From: an uncultured Collinsella sp.
Lineage (GTDB): Bacteria; Actinomycetota; Coriobacteriia; Coriobacteriales; Coriobacteriaceae
Assembly (NCBI GenBank): GCA_958407085.1
Contig: CATYHY010000103.1
Span: forward strand, 1-5,540
Reading direction: 5' to 3'
Length of the DNA: 5,540 bases
Position numbers and translations under genes: made by a program. Under the pieces are notes generated by a model, which was not told the DNA's origin, ran no database searches, and saw nothing but the letters and a program-made list of their open reading frames with translations. Positions within the stretch are counted from its first letter, which is position 1; every line of letters starts with the position of its first letter. Positions 1 to 4,861 of this stretch are shown one piece after another.

Positions 1-86
1 CCATAGGATAGTTTTAACGGCTTTGGCTCTATTTGGTGCCAGAGCCGTTTTCATAAGCGTGCCGGGCGACGGGAATCGAACCCGGC
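1..86. repeat. Direct repeat copy 1: hairpin plus tRNA T-arm-like sequence
   Basis: This is the first of two diverged copies of a unit of about 85 bp; the second lies at 202-286. Shared parts in order are a CCATARGATAG start, a strong hairpin ending in TTTTC, a TAAGYGT linker, and GACGGGAATCGAAYCCG (68-84 here). The last part, read on the minus strand, is a typical tRNA T-arm (GGTTCGATTCCC). I looked for a tRNA body (D-arm, anticodon arm, matching acceptor strand) on the minus strand and found none, so this is a tRNA 3'-end-like fragment or a mimic, not a tRNA gene. The copy touches the window edge, so further copies may lie upstream. Confidence 0.6.
16..52 (+). terminator. Hairpin terminator-like element
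   Basis: A 12-bp stem (16-27 with 38-49, one G-T wobble) closes a 10-nt loop and runs into GTTTTC at 47-52. The T run is short and partly inside the stem, so termination on the plus strand is plausible but not certain. What it would terminate lies left of the window. The minus strand also has a few T/A bases after the stem, so it could work both ways. Confidence 0.5.
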
Positions 87-200
87 AGGGTGCGAAGCTG
101 AGAAAATGCGTGAGCATTTTCCAGCGCAGCACGCAAGGGCCTATGGCCCGCAGCGAAACAAGGGTTTGCGAAGCAAACCCTTGGACTTCCCGTCGCCCGC
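61..200. repeat. Multi-hairpin inverted-repeat element
   Basis: A perfect 13-bp inverted repeat (63-75 with 187-199) encloses about 110 bp packed with smaller hairpins. These are 97-125 (12 bp with one bulged A and a GTGA loop, extendable outward through GTGC 90-93 and GCAC 129-132), 137-149 (GGGCC, TAT loop, GGCCC), and 159-183 (11 bp around a GAA loop, containing GCGAAGC). No start codon with ribosome binding site or plausible protein is visible. It could be a structured RNA, since terminator-like hairpins lie on both sides, or a REP/MITE-like cruciform element whose outer arm overlaps the T-arm-like sequence. The sequence alone does not decide between these. Confidence 0.55.
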
Positions 201-201
201 T

Positions 202-286
202 CCATAAGATAGATGAATGGCTCTGGTTCCTTTTGGGACCAGAGCCATTTTCGTAAGTGTACGGGGTGACGGGAATCGAATCCGCC
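202..286. repeat. Direct repeat copy 2: hairpin plus tRNA T-arm-like sequence
   Basis: Second copy of the unit at 1-86, offset by 200-201 bp with one small indel. It has the same order: CCATAAGATAG at 202-212, a hairpin at 216-249, then GACGGGAATCGAATCCG at 268-284. The hairpin arms differ from copy 1 in both strands together (GGCTCTGGT here, GGCTTTGGC there), so pairing is kept while sequence drifts. This hints that the folded form matters. Confidence 0.6.
216..252 (+). terminator. Strong hairpin terminator-like element
   Basis: A 12-bp perfect stem (216-227 with 238-249) continues as T-G, C-G, C-G to a TTTT loop (231-234), giving 15 stacked pairs, followed by TTTTC at 248-252. It is the more convincing of the two repeat-borne terminators. 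It would end any plus-strand transcript crossing the multi-hairpin block at 61-200. Confidence 0.6.
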
Positions 287-369
287 CCGCGCCCCAACTA
301 AGTTGTGGTGAAATATGGACTGTCGTTTGGCTTTTGCGAACCCATTGAAGGCCGGGGCGGCTAATTTGG
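287..369. other. Intergenic stretch with weak inverted repeats
   Basis: No gene is supported here. An 8-bp perfect inverted repeat, CCGCCCCG (282-289) with CGGGGCGG (353-360), brackets the stretch, and a small palindrome CAACT-A-AGTTG lies at 295-305. I see no ribosome binding site, promoter or RNA gene. Confidence 0.3.
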
Positions 370-735
370 GAAGGGCTATTTTTGATTTACTCTAGCAATC
401 GGCTGGCAAATGTGGTCAAAAAGCCCTGTTCCAAAATGACTGGTCTGGTGCTGAGCCACGAAAGCGGCCCATCTACTACGTTTGGCCCGCAGGGGTCGAC
501 CATCGCAGCATTTTTGTATAATCGGCAAGCCGTCTACCAGCGGTTTTGATATTTCGGATTTCGGTATGGTCGAGGGTAATCGGTTAAACGTAGTAGATAG
601 GCCCATTTCGTGGCGAACAGTAGAATTTGCGGTTCAAGGCTGCCGGTTTTGGATGGCCAACCTTGAAGTTGCGGTGAATTAATTTCTGAAAAGTGCGAAT
701 AAGCCTAATCCAGGAACTAGTTCACCGCGACTTAG
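370..735. repeat. Cluster of inverted repeats, probable intergenic repeat or MITE-like element
   Basis: Four nested or adjacent inverted repeats are visible. AGGGCT/TTTTGA (372-377, 380-385) pairs with 416-427. The arm around 466-484 (core CTACTACGTTT, 474-484) is matched in reverse by AAACGTAGTAG near 586-596, and similarity continues inward to a TCGACCAT motif on both arms, giving imperfect terminal-repeat-like ends of about 38 bp. TTCAAGG (633-639) pairs with CCTTGAA (661-667). A 13-bp arm (666-678) pairs with 721-733 with one wobble and contains the palindrome GAACTAGTTC (714-723). A 76-codon minus-strand open frame (376-606) crosses the first two; it has no visible conserved domain and probably reflects the repeat. 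No transposase is present. Confidence 0.5.
376..606 (-). CDS. Doubtful small open frame within the repeat element
   Basis: An ATG-started frame of 76 residues with no recognised domain, signal peptide or membrane segment. Its start lies inside the AAACGTAGTAG inverted-repeat arm, and much of its length is the repeat itself. I find no convincing Shine-Dalgarno. It could be a relic or a chance frame carried by a dispersed element. It is listed so that a reader can test it, not because I think it is expressed. Confidence 0.12.
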   Translation of the reverse strand: MGLSTTFNRLPSTIPKSEISKPLVDGLPIIQKCCDGRPLRAKRSRWAAFVAQHQTSHFGTGLFDHICQPIARVNQK

Positions 736-746
736 AAAGGATAGGT

Positions 747-1223
747 TTAGCTGCGGGGGCGGTGGCGGAGCTTGTCGATGGTGGAGTCGGTGCTTCGGCT
801 GCGGGCTTCGGCGGCGCGGTCGCGGGCGTCGGCGGCGGTTTGGCGCTTGCGGCGGTAATCGATCATGCCTTGGATGATGGGCTTGCCAAAGCTCACGACA
901 TCATCGTTGTAAATGGCGGTTCGGGCTGCGAGGAGGCAGTCGGAAAAGTCCATATGGGTCTTGCCAAAGAGTTTGACGGCAAGGGCGACAACGGTGGGCT
1001 CGTCGACCATGACGTCATCGAGCAGCCTTTTCATGGCCGCAGCAATCTCAACGCGGGGAACCTTATAGACGTCGCGCAGCGTGACCACGACGCGCGTGAT
1101 AATCTCGGGGTAGACGCGAGCGGTGCGCGTGGCGATGACCTTGGCGGCGCGCGGTGACAGAACTTCGTCGTCGTCAAGCAGGTAGCGTAGGATGACGGTC
1201 TCGTCGATGATGGTGCTACTCAT
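747..1223 (-). CDS. vapC: PIN-domain (VapC-like) toxin of a type II toxin-antitoxin pair
   Basis: A 158-residue PIN-domain protein, a family of Mg-dependent ribonucleases that act on tRNA, rRNA or mRNA when freed from antitoxin. The N-terminal IIDETVILRYLLDD (residues 5-18) matches the family DxNVILRYLL start and supplies the first acidic residue, Asp7. Glu40 (YPEII) and Asp95 (DFSDCLLAA, residues 92-100) fit the second and third. In the usual final motif (TFDKKL-like) this protein reads SFGKPI, with Gly113 where an Asp is usual, so the active site may lack one acidic ligand. Residues about 120-158 form a basic and acidic, probably helical tail beyond the usual domain. The ATG overlaps the antitoxin stop by 8 bp, which points to translational coupling and sets the start. 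The toxin target is unknown. Confidence 0.85.
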   Translation of the reverse strand: MSSTIIDETVILRYLLDDDEVLSPRAAKVIATRTARVYPEIITRVVVTLRDVYKVPRVEIAAAMKRLLDDVMVDEPTVVALAVKLFGKTHMDFSDCLLAARTAIYNDDVVSFGKPIIQGMIDYRRKRQTAADARDRAAEARSRSTDSTIDKLRHRPRS

Positions 1224-1539
1224 GGATATCTACTTCCTCGGGACCCAAAATCGAATCGTCGCATTCTGTAGCAAGGTACTCAATCCAGGCATTGCGCTCC
1301 TCGGAGCGGCGATTGGGGTCCCCATATGCTTTGAGCGATCCATAGGCGGCGGTGCCGTCCTTTGAGCGCACGGCGACCGGCTGAAAGGGAAGCTTGCGCA
1401 TCAAAATGCTCTGCGCGACAAAAAGGCGAACGGCCTCGGCAAGCGATGTGCCCATGGCGTCGTAGAGGCGCTCGGCATGCTGTTTGTCCTCTTCGCGAAT
1501 GCGCACCTGCAGGATGGCTCGTTTTTGCGTCGATGACAT
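1216..1539 (-). CDS. RelB/DinJ-family antitoxin
   Basis: A 107-residue ribbon-helix-helix antitoxin. Residues 8-14 (AILQVRI) form the DNA-binding strand, followed by two helices in which TSLAEAVRLFVAQSILMRKLPF (split around residues 31-53) is the RelB/DinJ signature. The C-terminal part contains AYGSLKAYGDP, also seen in DinJ-type proteins, and should wrap the toxin. The ATG at 1539 was chosen over an in-frame ATG at 1587 because AAGGGGG sits about 8 bases before it and the family starts there; the upstream ATG falls inside the operator palindrome. It is the first gene of a two-gene operon with the PIN toxin. RelB/DinJ antitoxins are better known with RelE/YafQ toxins, so this is a mixed pairing. 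Autoregulation is likely from the palindrome at 1583-1608. Confidence 0.87.
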   Translation of the reverse strand: MSSTQKRAILQVRIREEDKQHAERLYDAMGTSLAEAVRLFVAQSILMRKLPFQPVAVRSKDGTAAYGSLKAYGDPNRRSEERNAWIEYLATECDDSILGPEEVDIHE

Positions 1540-1582
1540 CACTGGCCCCCTTAATGAGCGTGCAATATGAATGGTCAAATAC

Positions 1583-1608
1583 AACATTGGCTAATAATAG
1601 CCAATGTT
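1583..1608. promoter_or_regulatory. Perfect palindrome, likely antitoxin operator
   Basis: Arms AACATTGGCTA (1583-1593) and TAGCCAATGTT (1598-1608) match perfectly around a 4-base ATAA spacer. The site overlaps the -10 box and the expected start point of the minus-strand promoter, the normal place for a ribbon-helix-helix antitoxin to repress its own operon. The operator role is inferred from position and symmetry. Confidence 0.6.
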
Positions 1609-1633
1609 ATAACCACTGCTTTATTGCACTCAA
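1606..1633 (-). promoter_or_regulatory. Predicted sigma70-type promoter of the toxin-antitoxin operon
   Basis: Read on the minus strand, a -35 box TTGAGT (1628-1633) and a -10 box TATAAC (1606-1611) are separated by 16 bases. Transcription would begin near 1598-1601, inside the palindrome, leaving a leader of about 60 bases before the antitoxin ATG. Confidence 0.55.
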
Positions 1634-1763
1634 GTTAATGAGCGCGAAATATATATCAAACGTATTACATCCTTTATAAACGAGCGTGAAATCTCCCCTG
1701 GATTTACGCATGTAATACACTCACCTTTATAGCTATCCGAGAATAGTTCCAACCTGCCAAAAC

Positions 1764-1789
1764 CCCTGCAATACACCCGTATTGCAGGG
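1764..1789. promoter_or_regulatory. Perfect palindrome upstream of the FHL operon
   Basis: Arms CCCTGCAATAC (1764-1774) and GTATTGCAGGG (1779-1789) match perfectly around ACCC. As a transcript it would be a stable hairpin, but no T run follows, so a protein-binding site is more likely than a terminator. A -10-like TATATT lies at 1821-1826, about 45 bp from the centre of the palindrome, with no good -35 at normal spacing. That fits a promoter needing an activator. No sigma54 or FhlA-type site was recognised. Confidence 0.45.
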
Positions 1790-1839
1790 CCTATGCTCAA
1801 GTTTGCCCCCTGCAACTGCGTATATTTAACCTGTATATC

Positions 1840-1958
1840 GTTGGAGGAATTCTATCGAAGTGCCTGTTTCGCCGCATGCGCTCGATACGCCGATGCCGGA
1901 CCACGGGCGGTCCGGGGCAACGTCGGCAGGGTCTCTCCGGCATGGGATTCAGGAGGGA
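1840..1958 (+). promoter_or_regulatory. Structured leader with competing helices, candidate riboswitch
   Basis: The leader just before the hydN-like gene folds well by eye. Hairpin A pairs 1853-1863 with 1878-1887 (10 bp, one bulged A). Hairpin B stacks GCCGA/TCGGC (1889-1893, 1923-1927), TGCC/GGCA (1894-1897, 1916-1919) and GGACC/GGTCC (1898-1902, 1909-1913). A 7-bp helix, TCTCTCC (1932-1938) with GGAGGGA (1952-1958), would hide the hydN Shine-Dalgarno. The same TCTCC can instead pair with GGAGG at 1843-1847 to close a multibranch domain (8 bp with three wobbles), and TCCGGCAT (1936-1943) can pair with ATGCCGGA (1893-1900). Mutually exclusive helices around a Shine-Dalgarno are riboswitch-like. 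A molybdenum or tungsten cofactor riboswitch is the natural suspicion upstream of a molybdopterin enzyme, but I could not match its consensus. Confidence 0.45.
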
Positions 1959-1967
1959 GTGAACAAC

Positions 1968-2486
1968 ATGGGCAATAAACGAGTCGTGGCTGATTCTTCA
2001 CGCTGCATTGGGTGCCAAACCTGTATGGCGGCGTGCATCGAGGCACACGATATTCCCGGCAACATCGCCGCACCTCGCTTGCGCGTAACGCGCACCTACG
2101 AGATCTCCGCGCCGGTGGCATGTCACCACTGCGAGGATGCTCCGTGCGCGAAGGCCTGTCCTACGGGCGCCTTGTTCTTTGATCCAAAGAACCATCGTAT
2201 CGGCGTCAACGAGGACAACTGCATCGGCTGCAAGAGCTGCGTCATGGCCTGCCCCTTTGGCGCCGTGAGCGTGGCGACCACGCAGGTCCCCGTCTTGATG
2301 GGTGACGTTCGCGTGGGTTCGCAGACTAAGAGCTTCGTGCTCAAGTGCGACCTATGCGTGGACCGTCCCGGCGGTCCGGCGTGTGCCGAGGCGTGCCCGA
2401 CCAAGGGTCTCACCCTGGTAGACGATGAGCGTCTGGCAGAACTGACTGCCGAGCGTGCCCGCGCCACCATCGAAAACGAGGCGTAA
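1968..2486 (+). CDS. hydN: HydN-like 4[4Fe-4S] ferredoxin-type electron transfer protein
   Basis: A 172-residue cytoplasmic iron-sulfur protein, close in length and layout to E. coli HydN (175). Sixteen cysteines in four groups bind four [4Fe-4S] clusters: C13-C16-C19-C23, C52-C55-C60-C64, C85-C88-C91-C95 and C127-C130-C139-C143. The spaced motifs CHHCEDAPCAKACP and CDLCVDRPGGPACAEACP are typical of the HydN/HycB/DmsB family. It probably assists maturation or electron transfer for the formate dehydrogenase encoded next. ATG 1968 was preferred because AGGAGGGA lies 9 bases upstream and the family starts here. An in-frame GTG at 1860 behind GGAGGA would add 36 residues without family resemblance and would run through the structured leader. 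No signal peptide is present. It is 74 bp upstream of fdhF, probably in the same operon. HycB or HyfA naming is possible, but the shorter length and the second HycB-like gene downstream favour HydN. Confidence 0.85.
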   Translation: MGNKRVVADSSRCIGCQTCMAACIEAHDIPGNIAAPRLRVTRTYEISAPVACHHCEDAPCAKACPTGALFFDPKNHRIGVNEDNCIGCKSCVMACPFGAVSVATTQVPVLMGDVRVGSQTKSFVLKCDLCVDRPGGPACAEACPTKGLTLVDDERLAELTAERARATIENEA

Positions 2487-2521
2487 GCGTCGGGCGACAG
2501 GCCCAATGATTGTCAAATAAG

Positions 2522-2537
2522 TACCGAGTATTCGGTA
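2522..2537 (+). other. Small hairpin ahead of the fdhF ribosome binding site
   Basis: TACCGA (2522-2527) pairs perfectly with TCGGTA (2532-2537) around a GTAT loop. It ends 7 bases before the strong Shine-Dalgarno AAGGAAGGAGG. It lacks a T run, so it is not a terminator. It might mark an mRNA processing site or protect the fdhF mRNA end; its role is unknown. Confidence 0.35.
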
Positions 2538-2560
2538 GCAGAGAAAGGAAGGAGGGTGTC

Positions 2561-4783
2561 ATGGAGAAGCATAAAGTGATCTGCCCGTACTGCGGCGCCG
2601 GTTGCCAGTTTAACCTCTTGGTCCAAAACGGCCAGGTTGTGGGTACCGAACCGCTCAACGGCATCACCAATCAGGGCGAGCTGTGCCTTAAGGGCATGAG
2701 CGGCTACGACTTCATCAACGACACCAAGATCTTGACTCCTCGCGTACTGCACCCGATGATCCGCCGCACTAAGGGCGCGGATCTTGAGCGCGTAAGCTGG
2801 GACGAGGCACTGGATTTCACCGCATCTAAGATGCAGGCCATAATTGACGAATATGGTCCTAACGCTGTCATGACCACCGGCTCTTCGCGAGGCGGCGGCA
2901 ATGAGGCGAACTACGTCATGCAGAAGTTTACGCGTGCGTGCATCGGCACCCACAGCGTGGACAACTGCGCCCGTACTTGACACGGCCCTACTGTCCTCGG
3001 TCTGATGGACACGGTTGGTTCAGGTTGCATGTCATGCTCCATCCCCGGTATGGAGGATGCGGGCTGCATTTTCCTCTTCGGCTATAACCCTGCCGATTCG
3101 CACCCCATCGTCGCAAGGCGTATCGTGCGAGCCAAAGAAAAGGGTTGCAAGATCATCGTCGCCGATCCGCGCCATATCGAAACCGCGCGTATCGCCGATC
3201 TCTACCTTCCGATCAAGAACGGTTGCAACGTTGCGTTCCTCAACGCCTTTGCCAACTGCTTGGTCAACGATGGCCTCTACGACAAGGAATTCGTCGCCGA
3301 GCACACGAACGGCTTTGACGAATGGTGGGAGACCATCAAGAACTACACTCCCGAATCCGTACAGGACATCACGGGTGTCGAGCCCGCGTTGATCCACCAG
3401 GCTGCCGAGATGTACGCCACGGCGAAGCCCTCTGCCATCATTGGCTGGGGTATGGGCGTATGCCAGCAGAAGCAGAACCTGAAGACGGTGCACACCATCG
3501 CCTCCATCGCCTGCGTTGCCGGCCAGATCGGCAAACCCAATTCCGGCCTCGCGCCCGTGCGTGGCCAGAACAACGTCCAGGGCTCCTGCGATATGGGCAT
3601 GCTGCCCAACCTGTACCCTGGCTACCAGAAGGTCACCGACCCGGCTGTGCGTGCCAAGTTTGCCAAGGCTTGGGGCGTGCCCGAGGAAAAGCTCCCGCTC
3701 GAGGAGGGCTACAAGCTCACCGACCTGGGCCACCTGGTCGACGAGGGTAAGGTGCACTGCTTCTACAACTACGGCGAGGACCCGGTGCAGACCGAGCCCG
3801 ATTCGGCCGGCATGCGCAAGACGCTCTCCGAGCTGGATCTGTTCATCTGCCAGGACATCTTTATGACGCAGACGACCATGCTCGCCGACGTCATCCTGCC
3901 CGCTACCTCTTGGGGCGAGCACGAGGGTGTCTTTACCGCATCCGACCGTAGCTTCCAGCACTTTGACGCGGCCGTTCCGCCCAAGGGCGAGTGCCGTCAC
4001 GACTGGGAGATCTTCGCGGACCTGTCTACGCGCATGGGCTACCCCATGCACTACGACAACACCGAGCAGATCTGGAACGAGTGCATTAGCCTGTGCCCCA
4101 ACTTTGTGGGCGCGACCTACGAGAAGATGGCTCCCGAGGGCGGTTACGCCCAGTGGCCCGTCAAGAGCACCGATGTGAACGACCACGGTACGCCCGACAT
4201 GTTCGCTGGTGGCAAGTTCACCACCAAGGACGGCCGCGCCAACCTGATGGCACACGACTGGGAGGCGCCCTCCGAGCTTCCCGACGATGAGTACCCGCTC
4301 ATCCTGTGCACCGTCCGCGAGGTCGGCCACTACAGCTGCCGCTCGATGACCGGCAACTGCAAGACGCTGGCACTGCTTGCCGACGAGCCCGGCTTTGTCC
4401 GCATGAATCCCGCGGACGCCCAGGCACGCGGCATCAAGAATGGCGACATCGTCTCGATTCACAGCCGCCGCGGCCAGGTATACAGCCGCGCCGACGTGAG
4501 CGACCGCATCAACAAGGGCACGGTCTATATGACCTACCAGTGGTGGATCGGCAAGTGCAACGAGCTGACCATGCACAAGGTCGACCCGGTCTCGCATACG
4601 CCCGAGGACAAGTTCTCCGCCTGCCAGGTCGACGCCATTGCCGACCAGGTCTGGGCCGAGGGCGAGGTGGAGCGTCAGTACACCGAGCTCAAGCAGGCTC
4701 TGGTGGACGCCGCCGCTCCCCAAGACGTTGAGCCTGGCGCCGCCAAGTTCGACGACGAGACGCACGTGAATCAAATCGTGTAG
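2561..4783 (+). CDS. fdhF: Selenocysteine-containing formate dehydrogenase H (FdhF)
   Basis: Catalytic subunit of formate hydrogenlyase: oxidises formate to CO2 at a molybdenum (or tungsten) bis-MGD centre in the cytoplasm. The 740-residue product is one gene read through an in-frame TGA at 2978-2980 as Sec140, the residue number used in E. coli FdhF (715 aa). Flanking sequence DNCARTU-HGPTVLGL matches DCCARVU-HGPSVAGL of E. coli, and no other stop interrupts the frame. C8, C11, C15 and C42 bind the [4Fe-4S] cluster; Lys44, His141 and Arg334 (PVRGQNNVQG) match E. coli Lys44, His141 and Arg333. MIRR, TTGSSRG, FGYNPADSHPIVA and GHYSCRSMTGNC are also conserved; the C-terminal part is the dinucleotide-binding domain. 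The tail is about 25 residues longer than in E. coli. ATG 2561 follows AAGGAAGGAGG; an in-frame TTG at 2510 is not needed. Standard gene calling would split it into 2510-2980 and 3005-4783. Confidence 0.97.
2978..3011 (+). promoter_or_regulatory. UGA selenocysteine codon and bacterial SECIS hairpin
   Basis: The UGA (2978-2980) is followed by a hairpin in coding sequence: TGTCCTC (2992-2998) pairs with GA (3004-3005) and GGACA (3007-3011), with a bulged T at 3006 and the apical loop GGTCT at 2999-3003. In E. coli fdhF the loop GGUCU also begins 18 bases after the UGA, and SelB binds it there. The identical spacing and loop strongly support recoding. selA, selB, selC and selD must be elsewhere in the genome. 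Confidence 0.88.
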
Positions 4784-4804
4784 TCCCGTTCTCGTTGGCT
4801 TTTT

Positions 4805-4847
4805 GGGCCGGGCGTCCCGTACGTTCGGGAGCCCGGCCCGTTATTTT
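4805..4847 (+). terminator. Terminator-like hairpin between fdhF and the hycB-like gene
   Basis: GGGCCGGGC (4805-4813) and TCCCG (4815-4819) pair with CGGGA (4826-4830) and GCCCGGCCC (4831-4839), a 14-bp stem with one bulged G and a TACGTT loop, followed by GTTATTTT (4840-4847). It begins 21 bases after the fdhF stop. The stem is very strong and the T run imperfect, so partial termination is the likely effect, giving more hydN-fdhF mRNA than downstream hydrogenase mRNA. It could also act as a 3' stabiliser of a processed fdhF transcript. Confidence 0.6.
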
Positions 4848-4861
4848 GAAAGGAAGTGGGG

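Larger units (their letters stand above)
1551..1693. repeat. Three copies of an 18-bp direct repeat at 84 and 41 bp spacing
   Basis: TTAATGAGCGTGCAATAT (1551-1568), TTAATGAGCGCGAAATAT (1635-1652) and ATAAACGAGCGTGAAATC (1676-1693) share a GAGCGYGMAAT core. Spacings of 84 and 41 bp are close to eight and four helical turns, so the copies face the same side of the helix. They may be regulator sites or a local duplication. Confidence 0.45.
1561..1789. promoter_or_regulatory. Six TATTRCA half-sites between the divergent operons
   Basis: The heptamer TATTRCA or its complement TGYAATA occurs at 1561-1567, 1622-1628, 1663-1669, 1711-1717, 1767-1773 and 1780-1786. Opposed pairs form inverted repeats: GTGCAATA (1560-1567) with TATTGCAC (1622-1629), GTATTACAT (1662-1670) with ATGTAATAC (1710-1718), and the tight palindrome at 1764-1789. 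The arrangement suggests a dimeric regulator with several sites, perhaps looping DNA. No regulator gene is in the window. Confidence 0.4.

Noticed and set aside
55..135. A tRNA gene on the minus strand, suggested by GGTTCGATTCCC
   Set aside because: No D-arm, anticodon arm or pairing 5' acceptor strand could be found; the bases next to the T-arm fold into unrelated hairpins. The second copy near 268-284 also lacks a tRNA body.
1..200. A CRISPR array, suggested by repeated palindromes
   Set aside because: The hairpins differ from each other and there are no regular repeats of equal length separated by unique spacers.
693..1157. A glycine- and alanine-rich plus-strand frame of 154 codons
   Set aside because: It is the antisense of the PIN toxin gene, which has clear domain motifs and operon context on the minus strand.
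1860..1967. An N-terminal extension of the hydN-like protein from GTG 1860
   Set aside because: The extra 36 residues have no family resemblance, the ATG at 1968 has a better-spaced Shine-Dalgarno, and the bases fold into a structured leader. A leader peptide cannot be wholly excluded.
2510..2980. A separate short molybdopterin oxidoreductase fragment ending at TGA, with a second gene starting at 3005
   Set aside because: Both parts share one frame, the bases between encode HGPTVLGL as in FdhF, and the TGA sits exactly at the Sec codon with a SECIS hairpin.
3032..4774. A 580-codon open frame on the minus strand
   Set aside because: It is the antisense shadow of fdhF in GC-rich DNA; its translation is low in complexity and shows no domain, while the plus strand is unmistakable fdhF.
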